A stretch of DNA of 36,502 bases, taken from Branchiostoma floridae (Eukaryota > Chordata > Leptocardii > Amphioxiformes > Branchiostomatidae). A program made the translations under genes and the position numbers. This document shows, piece after piece, positions 10,401 through 22,400 of this stretch. Location: the NCBI RefSeq assembly GCF_000003815.2, contig NC_049987.1, positions 15,600,361-15,636,862 on the forward strand. The letters run 5' to 3'. Under the pieces are notes generated by a model, which was not told the DNA's origin, did not search any database, and saw only the letters and a list, made by a program, of their open reading frames with translations. The first letter of the stretch is position 1. Every line of letters starts with the position of its first letter.

Positions 10401-13400
10401 CACTGCGCTCATCGTACGATATGCGGAAAACTCCATCGCAAGAAATCGTACGCGCTTTGTGACCGGGGCTTTACCTGCTGACGCAGTTCTTTAGGAACAC
10501 CAGGTTCCGTTGTTCCTCTTCGTCCCTTGGAATCGCAACGATGCCGCCTTGTCGTCTGCATTCTTCCTGTGCGCCCTCATACGCTGAGCTACTTTCAGGG
10601 ACGGTGTACGTCTTACCACTGGGCAGTACGATTCGGTTGTCTTCCGGACAGATTCCTTCAAAGACAATAGAGACCTCATACCGTTTGTAATTTTGCTTTT
10701 GTTCTCAATTTAGTTAATTCTTTGTTCATCGTTCTACACAGCAACTGATTTATTTATACCCTGACATATGTCAAGGGGTTTTGAAATTTGAAAACTTAGT
10801 CAAGAAACTAATATTTTAGGCAGTTTGTCTGTGTATCCCTATCGCAACATCGCGCACGTTACTTTAACGAACATATTGTGATACGATGTTTAGATATAGA
10901 ATGTACATGCCAGAACGATACCGTATGAAAAAAAAAATCCGTCTGGATTGCGATATCGTATACCCGATGACGGTCATTTGAGATTCTTCTTATAACGTTA
11001 TCTTAGCAAAGTGAAGTTTGCTGGGTCTAATGGGCCGGCCCATGATGGAGTTTTCCGATATTTTTGTTCCGAGACAATAACGTATACGTAAACGATATAG
11101 TTTTAACCGGAAAATACGTATATCGTCGACGTATTTACGCTATTTTAAGGTACGTTTTTAGATACGATATTTTGACACAGAAATGATGCCATATCGATAC
11201 GATATGGTGTACGTCCCTGTCGCAACGTCGTACGCGTATTTTCGCTTGTTTAAGGTACCCTTTTCCAAAACGTTATTTTGACACGGAAATTGTAAAGCTG
11301 TGGAGAGGGGACGTATGGACATCGTTAAAAAGGCCCCTTAAGGCCTACCGAAACGACGTTTTGTTCAAAGCATCGTAGACGTAGTTACGTCTATTTTCAC
11401 TTCTTTAAGGTACCTTTTTCGATACGAAATTTTGACACGGAAATGATACCATACATTTTCTTCCGTCGGTATTGACTTAAGAATGAAGACAAGTTGAATA
11501 ATCAGGACATGTCCATCAAAGCCACTAATGCTCTCACTAAGTACTCCAGCATCCGTGAGATGGTCTGCAAAGGTCCTTGCTGTTTGTGGACGGGTGTTGT
11601 AATCTTGCAGAATGGCACTTGGTCCAATATTGAAGAGGTAGGATATTGCGAATGGATGGAGGAGGATGTCCCTATGTCACCACATTGAAGTTGCCTTGAA
11701 TGATGACGAGTCTTCTTTTTCCTATGGCGGCTACACCGCCCAACACCATGACGCTGCCTCCACCACCAAACACTGAAAGTTACTCTCGCCATGTCAGCGT
11801 GCGGTTCTCCTTGTCGCCTCCACGCTTAAAATTTGACTCAGCCATCCAACTGCCAAAGGGCAGATGCAGATATAATCTACTCAAATGTGCTAAAACAAAC
11901 TTGCATGTTCTGTATAAAAACGTGACGCGAAAAGAGGATTGATTGAATCTCTGACGCGCGCCAATGCCAACAGGGTCATACAGTGTTGAACTGAAGCAAG
12001 GAAATTTGGGCACTTTTTTTGGTGACCCACTCACATAAACAGGCCTGTTGCTCGTAAGTTTGATACCATAGGAAAGGGAATCACACAAGCTTTCTATTGA
12101 TAAGTAACACATTGACGTTTATGAAGAAATAACGGAAATATGATATTCCAAACGTTTTGTGCTGAGTTTAGTTCGGCAGCTGAAGAAACGACACCAATGT
12201 GGTAGCCATAAATGTAGATTCCAACTTGGTAAAAGTGATAAAAGGTTGCCATAGGTTGCTGCAGTTACAATAAAGGAATCAGGATAAATGAATTTGATGT
12301 GATAAAAATCTGGCTGTGATACCATCTTTTTTTGCTTCAACACATGGCTCCTTGTTACAACGTTTATTGATATATCCTTTTCTTACCCATCTTGTTTTTG
12401 CGCACTCGCACTAGAAATGTAGCCCTGCAAAGGATGTCACCCCTTAAGTGGCATAACATGCATTATGCCACGTCACACATGGTGTCATATCCACGGCTAG
12501 TGAATAAGTCGATGAAGGCTCGACACTCATCAGGTACCAGACAAGCCAAATAGCACTGTTACTGTATTCTCTAAGCGAAAGTTCCTCTCCGGCGCCAGCT
12601 GTTTTAGACTTTTTTTGGTCGTTTTTCTCATGCTTTCTATTTTGTAATTGTTTTTTTTTTCTTTTTGTCTCACGGTCAATGGTACGAAATAGAAAGCCCG
12701 ATGAAAACGCCTAAATGAACATTAAAAAAAACCCAGCCGGGACCGAACCTCTGCATGGAGAGTATGTTACTCAAGCAACTGCGTTTGGAAACGGTCAGAC
12801 GGATCAGGTAACATCCACTACTTTTCGTCAGTGACTCAGAAAAATTCTTATCAAGTGAATATAGTGAATGCCTACGTACGTGCAAATACTTGGACTTCAC
12901 ACAGGGCCAGTATACGGTTGGCTCCGGGAAGACGGATGCCCACATAGCGCCCCCGCATTCCCGGACATGAGACGGAAATGGACGGCTTGCTCAGGTCGAT
13001 TCGCTGATCCCCACCACACTTGGGGTTGTCGGTGACCGTGCGGAAGTCCCCGATGTGGATGTTGAAGGGGTTGAGTCGATCTCCACAGCAGTCATCGCGG
13101 TTGTAGATGACAACACTGTAGATATTGAAGACGAAAAACAACTTAATGCATGTTTTGATGAAGATTCAACTTATCAAGTTAAACTCCATAATATTTTACA
13201 AATGTAAATTGATAAGCTTGTAATCATTGATAGATCAATAGTCACATAATTGGGTCATACAGATTGAGCCTTTTAATTTTTATTTTCTATATATTAATTG
13301 GCATAACCACAAAAAGTATAGTTTGTCAAGGACTAATGTAGACAATAACTTACTTATATTATATAAGAATCATATTCCTTTTACGTGTACTTGAATAATC

Positions 13401-16400
13401 CAATGCAGGTTATCAAAAATTGTTTACGAAGAGTTTGTAACAGTTCAAGTCTTTAATCAAAGCATCTAGGGTATATTTAACCTAGCATTATTTTGATCTT
13501 GTCCGTGGCAATTTTGCTAATGTTACATGTTCAGTCATAAAAGAAGATGCCAGGAACGACCATGTACAAACCCATTGTTTTTCATGATATACATATCTGG
13601 GTAGAGATTTTGATCTACCACAGATAGTGACCGCAGCCTCTACCACCAGTGGAGAATCCCATGACGATATCTACCAGGGGTGGGCACCGGTACAAATTCA
13701 GGTTTTCTTGTTAAACCGGTCCGAAAAAAACGGACCTGATAAAAATCAGTGGACTGGATTTTTGACAGATTGGAAAATTAACAGATAATATCGACCGCCT
13801 TTCACGCTTTGGGGGGGGGGGGGGGGGGCTGGTACAATATGATAACGAGATCGAAATGGACTTTATAGTTAATTTGTACCAAATTTTCACAGACAACCTT
13901 GCTTTCAATACGACCAATTTTAGTCCGCCCCGAAATTGTCAGTCCCCATAGACACATGGCAAAGCAACAGGACGTCTACATCGCGGCCACAACCACCCGG
14001 AGTTAAAGACGCAACTTTACATAATCAGGTCCTGGTTCCGGCCTGAACCTGGACCTGGACCAAGACCTGAACCTCCGGACCGGACCTGAATTTTCTGTAC
14101 CGGTACCTACGCCTAATCTCTACCCAAAATCGAAGTTCCGTCAGATTTGAATATCTCTAACCTACTGCTGTATGTACCGTGCACGTACCTTGTAACCTTG
14201 GACGTTTCACCAAGGTCCACATACCAGGTGGGGCTGTTTTCTGCTCTAGAGTGGGTGCAGGAGTTACCGCCAAAGTCGCTGTTGGTGTCGCCATCTACGG
14301 CACGGCTGGCAGGAGCTTCCCCGCTGCTTTGGTGAGCTGGCTTCAGCAACGCGACATTGACCCCTGTCAAAGGAGTGATGACCATCATTAGCGTAATATG
14401 TACAAAAATTGAACAACATGTCTTATTTCTAATGGCTACTTTTTATCTCATTTTCTTTAGTGGCCTAAATTATGTCAATTTCTAATATCTTATTGTCCAT
14501 CAATATTCAGTTGATTCAGGACCAGTAACGTGACAAGCAACGGGAAAGAATTCCCGGGTAAGTAACCGCCGTGTTTAATTTTAATGCCATACAAAGAGAG
14601 TGGTTTAGTAAAAGGGCATGATACGATTGACGGTCATCGAATACACAATATGCCATCGTTTGTATACTTTTATTACGATGCTGTAGACGCATTTACGCTG
14701 CTTAAAGCCCCGGTCACAAAGCGCGTACGATTCCTTGCGATGGACTATTCGGCATATCGTACGATGAGCGCAGTACATCGCAAGAAAATCGTAAGCATCG
14801 CAAGCCATCGCAACGCATCGGATGGTGTTCAAAATTTTTCCAGCGTCGCACGATTTTTCACTTGTGTCTCTTCTGTATAGCCGTCTGACCGCTTTTGTGC
14901 TTCTTTAACCAACAAAATGTGGACATAGCTGTTAAATACCTTCCTATAATATCTTTAACTGTAAAAATAAATTTAAAAAGACCATGACAACAAGAGTATT
15001 AGAAGCAAAAGTTCAAATCAAGCGTGAGTACTGGTATGGTTATCTCGGCCTGCTTGCCGGCTCTACGTGTCAGGCTCTTTCGAAGATCGTATCATGATAT
15101 GCTATCAACAAAAAGATGCCATCATATGATAAGCATTATATCATATATATTTCCGACTCATAGAGCCTGCCTTTATGTTCGAGTTGTCCCCATGGTTATT
15201 ACGATTATGGTAAACTGACCCAAGACCGACGAGAGCTGAGATTTGATCTAATTATAAACTCACGTGCATGAAGCGATCAAACAATTGTCTGCATCACCTG
15301 TGCGGGGCGCGCTGTTCTCTTGTTGCGACTGTGGCAGTTGCGACTGATATATTTCCCCTTTTCGTCAATATCGACAATATCAGGGAAAACTGAAACCATC
15401 ACAACATGCTAAAAAATCATAAATCTATAACCTCATCACTAGACAAAAATTGCCGTAATGAACTCTGCTATGGGGGCAAATAAAATCTTACGACGATAGC
15501 GAAATTTTGAACATGTTCAAAATCCATTTCAGCTCTATTTTTCGCCATACGACGCTCCCCGATTTACTATGATTCACTGCGATTGACACAGGCACGCTCT
15601 TATGACCTCATCGTACGATGCACTACGCGCTTTGTGACCACGGCTTGAAGGTGGGTTTACACCTGCGTATATTTTCATGCCGCATGAGTTCCGTTTTGAC
15701 ATTTTTCGACATTTTGACTAATTTCTTCAATACACGGCCGCACGCACAAGTCGCACCTATATCGCATCTGAATCGTCTTTAGAAAGTTTCACGTACGCAG
15801 GCAAACGAAAATATACGCCCAGTTCGTCTGATAGTTTTGGACATGCACAAAACTATCATTCGTACGCAGTTTGGTGCCCAAAACGTTATGGATGCGCAAT
15901 ACAGTTGTCCCACGTCGGTCGATTGCGCTATGAAGACGCTACATGTTTGCGCTTTACACGCAGTAATACGCGGAAATCGCGGTAATGCGAGTACATAGCG
16001 TTCTTACAGCGCAGACACAACGCACCATGAGCAACCGTATAACGAATGCACACATAGATCACGATTTAGTACCGAGCGTTCTGCGATCGCTTTGCGCATA
16101 CTACGCGTACTAATAGCGTGATCGACGCACACTCCAGATTTGGAATAAATACGAAGGTGCATCTGACTGCAGACAAAAAAAATCATCTCAAGATGTATAT
16201 AACTTTATTGCACAACAATTGTACGAGGTACAAAGTATGGCATCTACATAACTACAGTGCTTATAGCATCTACATAACTACAGTGCTTATAGCATCTACA
16301 TAACTACAGTGCTTATACTGTAGTTATGTAGATGCCATACTTTGTACCTCTTAACTTTAGTTAAGGCTTATCTAACTAATACAGGAGTTGTAATATGGGA

Positions 16401-19400
16401 TAAGTTTCTTACAATCATTGGAGGCTTTTACAATCATTTGGGGAATTTCTAATGTCTAAACCTTCTTTTATATATTTTCCTATATCTGCCATGCAGGGAT
16501 TGTCACATGTCTTTATGTATTTGAATTTGCACTTCAGGTCCATTTGGATAAATCCTTGTGTACAAAACGACAGCCTTCTGTATAGAGAATTGCGTATATC
16601 GGAATATTTGGGACATACAACCATAAAGTGATATTCGTCTTCTATTAGCTCTGGACAGAATGGACAAACCCTCTGGTCGATAGGGAATCTTCCGGTTTAT
16701 GATGTCAGATCCAGGCCAGGACCGACGAATTTGTACCGGGGCGCATGGAGAGATGGTCACAACTTGCAGGACACCATGAATGCAGGACACTGGTCCCAAC
16801 AGAGCCTCCAGAGACGGGAATGTGTAGAGGAACCTGCTCAAGCACTGGGTCAATTTGTGTGACACACGTGCCATTTTGTGTAACAGATATTTGACTTAAT
16901 TTGCTGATAATGGCACTTTATTGTGTGTGTAGAACCACATGATATAAAGGTGCAATATAGAGCCATATTACAACTTTGAAAGAGGGCGTAAGGTTTGATA
17001 ATTGTTTAATTTACGTGTTTGATAAAGATCTTGAATACGTTTTGTGGTGTGTATGAGTGTGATTTTTATAGTAGTTGAAATACTAAGATGATAGGGGAAA
17101 TCATTAAGGACAAAGTGAAAACAAACACAATCTTAACAGTGCACATAATTTCTTAAGGTAAATGATGGCCCACATTTCTGTAAAAGCACAGTGTCACTGC
17201 TTTACTGCTTCGCAAATGAATAAAAAAAACCTCTTCACTGTTTACTTGTCAATGTTCTACTTGCACTGCCTGTAAACAAAGGCATACGTAGGGTTCCTCC
17301 AACAAAAATACTCTATTGGCAATGCTCGCAAACAAAAGTATATGTAACACAAACTGTTCCTCTGACACACCTGAAATGCGTTTGGAATGCAGTTAGCACC
17401 AGGTGCGTCAGGCATGCGGTCGGTAGACGTTGTGTGCGTCCGGAAAACGTCCAACATACGTACCCCATACGAATCTATTCGCAGTACGGAAAATTTTGTT
17501 GCGCATTTCAGTTGCAATCATACGCATCTCATGCGAAATGAAAACGCTGAAGTCGTAATTCAAACGCCAGATGGGCTCGACGTACAATTTAATTTATTCC
17601 ACAAAAATTCCAAATGTTGGGCGTTCGGCCGCGTATTGACAAAATTTCATGCGGAACTCACGCGCACTTGAAAATATACGCAGGTGTAAACCCACCTTTA
17701 TATACTTAAACCATTGCTTCCGATTTTCTTCCGACTTACGTCGCACTGCGCTTATCCTGCGCATCGGAAGGAATCGCAAGGAATCGTACGCGCTTTGTGA
17801 CCGGGGCTTAAATGTACAAAATCATGTTTTGGTATCCGTAAACATCGTCTAAACATTGAATAATACTAACTAATATGATAAACGATGCACGGTAAAACAA
17901 GCATCTTGCTGGTTCAGTTTCACATTTCTTTGCTATAAATGACATTAAACACTAACATGGCGATAAAGTGTACAGAATGGTGTGTTTATAAGACAAACTT
18001 TTGACGCGAAAATTATGTTATACCTTTGCGAAAGTCAAAACATTTACTGCATCCACAGTGACCTGGCAAGGCCCCGCACCGTCCGCCCTCTTGATTCGAA
18101 CAACAGGGCGCATTTGACTTAGGGTTACACCGCCCAGGGCTCGCTCCTGGGGCTGGAAACTGCCTTCCACACCGAAAGTCATTTCTCCACTTAATTGCCG
18201 CTGTTAAAGAAAAATACAAATATTTAGTAAATATCCGCGAACAGTTTTATCAGGTTGGTACATCACTGAATAAAGATACAAATGCAGAACCACTTCTCTA
18301 TTTCCACCGACGTTTCGATGACTGTCTGTCACCTTCCTCGGAACAATTCTGATTGGTTCACATTTTACCACTGCTTACAGATGCGGTCCCAACGCAAAGT
18401 ATTTGCATATATGCAGTGATTCTTTGCGATGTTTAAACGGTCCCCAATGTAAAGAAGTGTAACATATACATATATATCAGTTAAATAAATAAACAAAGAA
18501 ACGTTAACAACTAGAAAGAATCAGCCACAATTGCCCTGCCTAAGGAAGGTAACAAACTCCGGTGAAAAAAAAAATTGTTGCGTAAAAATAGCGTCTTTCA
18601 AGTATTTATAGTATATATACTTGAAATAAATATGGGGTAAATATGTATGCAACCGGGTATTGTCAACTAATGGACGAATACATTGACCATTCATCTTTGG
18701 AAGAGGACTTGACCTGCACAAGGGCAGATGGTGAACTTACCAACGCAAGTCTTGCCATCGGAGCCCGGTACGAAACCGGTTCCACAAGCCGAGACGCATC
18801 GGGAACTTCCGTCATCGTTGTTGAAGACAAAGTCCTTACATGCGCACGTCTTGCCATCGGAGGCTGGTTCGGTACCGGCTGGGCATTCTGCGACGCACTG
18901 GATAACTCCACCGCCCTTGTCCAAAGAAAAGTGCTTACAGCTGCGGCATTCCGTGTCGAGCTTCGATCCAGGGGACATGGGGATACATCCTGTATTGGTA
19001 AAAAATATATTTTTGAAAAATGAAAATGCCCATCAAAGCTCATTTTTACCCAAGGTCGGCCGATAGCTTGCATGTATCATCAAGCAAATAAAGGCCCTGG
19101 CGTATCTACGCACAATTCAATACACCTGTTGCGAAATGCTACAAAAACACTGGTAAAGTACCAGTTTTAGAAACACGGGTAAAACACCAGAGTTTCTAAA
19201 TACTAGAAAAACAGTCATATTGGATATCCATAGGTTAGGTGCATCAACAAAATGTGCGATATTCTAATGAATACCTTATCTACATAACTAATAAAGACAT
19301 TTCATACTTCTTTTGTGGCCAATTCATGGTAGAGACTTCATATTGGAGATATGTAGGTTGCTTGAGAACAGGTGAATACAATTAAAAGCATCTTATGTCG

Positions 19401-22400
19401 AGACTCAAGAATATGCAATAATGGGAATGCAGGGGATCCAACCGTCCTTGTCCGAAACAACTTCAACTGTCTTATCAACATGTAAAAAGTTAATATTAAT
19501 ACTATGGATGGAGTTATGTATCAGATTCGTGTTCTTATATCATTCTGAAACTGCACTGTGTGATTTATACCAATAAACTTCTAAAATGTTATGTAAACCC
19601 GTTTTTTTTGGGGGGGGGGGCGAAATCGCTAAAGGGGGCGAGATAGGGGGCGAGATCACTAGCCGGGGAGGGCGAGATCGCTAGTGATTTCGCCCCCGGG
19701 GGGCGAGATTACGGGGGGGGGGGGGCGAGATCGCTGTGACACCGGCCTGAATCACCCTTCTGATTGGTTGACGTTAGGGCTAGTCAGTCAATCAAATACC
19801 CTGCCAATAAGATACTCCCTCCTGTTGTTCGAGGGAAAGCGAGGAGTCAATCACGTTGCCTCTTGAGTGTTTGCGGCGACTTGATTGGCTTGTGATGGCT
19901 GACAAGCTCACCGTTACACTCGGGGTGACAGTTTTCCACACACTTCCCATCCTTCATGACTGTTCCTCCCGTACATTCCATCTCTCCCTGTGCCCCTCCC
20001 TCGATGATTCGGGCGTCCATGATCTCTACGTCCTTTTCCCCGCTTCCAAAGGAGTAGAAACGGATACCCAATGGTGGACCCACATCATTGTAGACCATGT
20101 AGACTAGTCCTTTCTCCTGTTGGCAGAAAATGTTAAAAGAATCGTTTAATGTACTCATAAGCAGTAGCTCAGTATACCAGTGCTACACCAGAATCGACAT
20201 AGAGAACCATGTAGATAGATAAGTGTAAACATATCACTTACGGAAGTGTCAGAGCCGATGCCATACTTGATGTAGGTTCGCTGGTTTGCACTGTCTTCCT
20301 CCAGGCAAATGAAGTACGGCTGGAACAGTTTGGAGTCACCGAGACTTCGGGCATTCTTCGCTCCCTCGTATTTCACCAGCTTCATTCCCTAAGAATGGCA
20401 CAATAAACACGATGTGGATGTTCGAACTGTTACACAAAGGTTGGTGAAATATAATTGATGAGTACTTCAAGACATCAAGACCATTAAGAAAACAAAATCT
20501 GACTCATGTAACAAGAAGGCCATAGCATGTTCAGGCCAAAAGATACAAAAAATAGAAGCTCTGCTACAGTACCAAGGTCACAAACAAGGGGGCCTGTGTC
20601 TGTCCAACACCTATATCAAAATGTCATCGTAATCCACCAAGAGTTTCTTGAGTTATGCTGAGTACACAAATCCGGATCCGGAAATGCAAACACACACATG
20701 TACTAAGCCCGTAACTATATCTACATTTTTCATGGAGATAATAGTATTATAATTATTACAAATACGATTAGAACTGCTTGACCTGACTGTATTGTAACAG
20801 TTGGTGCTTGAAACCCTTTTAGAAAATAATGGCGTTACCTTGTAGAGCGCAACACCCTGGTAACTGATCTGGAGATGGTACCAGGTGGTCTTATCCCTCG
20901 GAATGGCGGAGAACACCACAAAAATGTCGCCTGAAGACGCCGCAACGAAGTACAGACACTTTCCTCCCTCCTCCGCGGGCTTGATTTGGTAAGAATTGGA
21001 CCACTTCACCGTGCAGGGCGCCTCGAGTATAGCGGCTAAAGAACGGCTGGTAGAAACAACAGAACAGCAGTGCTTATCAGGAAAACACATTCATCAACAA
21101 TGACTTCATTATTTCAGTGTTCCGAAAAGGGGAAGAAAGGCAGAGAATCACACCAGAACTGAGACGCATAAAGCGTAAAAACAAACAATAAGTAAATTGT
21201 GCAGAATTTGCACTATCATAGTTTTGCAAGACTGACAAATGCCTAATACATGTACATCTGTATCTTTCTTTCTTTGCCATTGGCAAAAGGAAAGGAATTG
21301 CCTGAACAATAACAACATTTAACGCCTACCAACATTTGGTATTGCCACGCTTGCTGTTTACGCAGTGTGAGAAGTGATCATTGGAGCGAACCTGGGTTTC
21401 AAGGCTATCAAACTTACCCCCCCTTTGCCTGGGAGTGCTCTAACGGGCTGACATACTCAGCTCTGGCAACATCCAAGTTTGCGTAGTTGCGTGGCAAGTT
21501 TCCCAAAACCTGTGAAGACAAGGGCAGGATAATCAAATTTTAGCAAATCAGTAGATTTCATCCAACCAGAACTTTGTGTAGTATACAGAAAAAACAATAA
21601 GAATGGTGCGGTACAGTTAATATTGCTGGCTTGAATGTTCATCAGTCTCTAGTAGAAGTAGTTATGAAGAAAAGTTAAACATCTACATGTAAGTTTTCAG
21701 CACAAAACTGGCCTCAACTTGCAAGTTTTAATGTCCAGCTCCAGTCGTTGTCAAGAAAAGAACAAAAGAAACTTTGTGAAAGAAAGTTTACGAAAACATG
21801 TATCTAACATTTTGGCAAAAGAAAAAGAAGCCATATTTTTTTTTACATATGGGTCATTTTGTATCAGAGACGGGGGGCAAGCCATAAACTTTCTGCAACT
21901 TATGATCCACTGCTCATCGAATCACGTGTTATCTTTACATGGCGTCGCAGAAGCATTGCTGCATTGCTCATTTCTTGACAAAGACTTTTGCTGGACAGTT
22001 GGGTATTTGATTAAGTACATTTTTCTTTCGGAAATTACAGTTCATCTGACACTGTGCTTCCAGTAAACATTATCACAAGATACACGAGTAAACGAGTAAA
22101 AAAGTACACGAATGACTAAACAAATGAATACCTATAAACAGTGAAATTGGCGAAGTACCTGTTTGGATGCATCTTGGTCTTGAGGTGTGACATCAAACGT
22201 TCCGGATGCTTCATCGTATGTCATCACAAAACCAAAACAGGAGACCTGTGTTTGTAAATAGAAGTTAAACAGTTGTTCTAGCAAATGTACATGTAACGTT
22301 ATATCCGCCATCATTGTAAATAACTCTAAATAGAGCATTACGCAGCTCAGAGTCAAAATTATACAACGCATCGTCGCATTTCATGTGTGGGTTTGATAGT

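Larger units (their letters stand above)
15649..17697. mobile_element. Second Harbinger-like element (2,049 bp) nested in the first
   Basis: Inverted termini AGGTGGGTTTACACCTGCGT and its complement, extending for about 28 bp through a TATATTTTC block. Flanks are TGA (left) and TTA (right); the uninterrupted family-1 copy reads TTTATATA at this place, so the target was TTA and the left copy mutated. It carries a LINE fragment and a palindrome. Confidence 0.8.
14706..17808 (-). mobile_element. PIF/Harbinger-like element, family 1 copy 2, split by a nested insertion
   Basis: Same ends as the copy at 9355-10470 but in the opposite internal orientation, with a perfect TAA target duplication (14703-14705 and 17809-17811). 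The family-1 sequence is 14706-15648 plus 17698-17808, about 1,054 bp; the rest is a second element. Its target lies in dispersed repeat A, where the intact copies read TTTAAGG. It sits within intron 24 of the MACPF gene. Confidence 0.85.

Noticed and set aside
14584-14880. Open frames on both strands around 14584-14880
   Set aside because: They span the repeat A / Harbinger-like junction and its inverted end; not a gene.
16503-16874. 123-codon minus-strand open frame
   Set aside because: Overlaps the LINE CCHC fragment in a different frame and has no family features.
18643-19066. Two plus-strand open frames of 112-126 codons
   Set aside because: Antisense shadows of exon 23, which has Cys-rich domain content and matching splice phases.
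21719-22066. 115-codon plus-strand open frame in intron 18
   Set aside because: No domain or splice context; lies between well-supported minus-strand exons.
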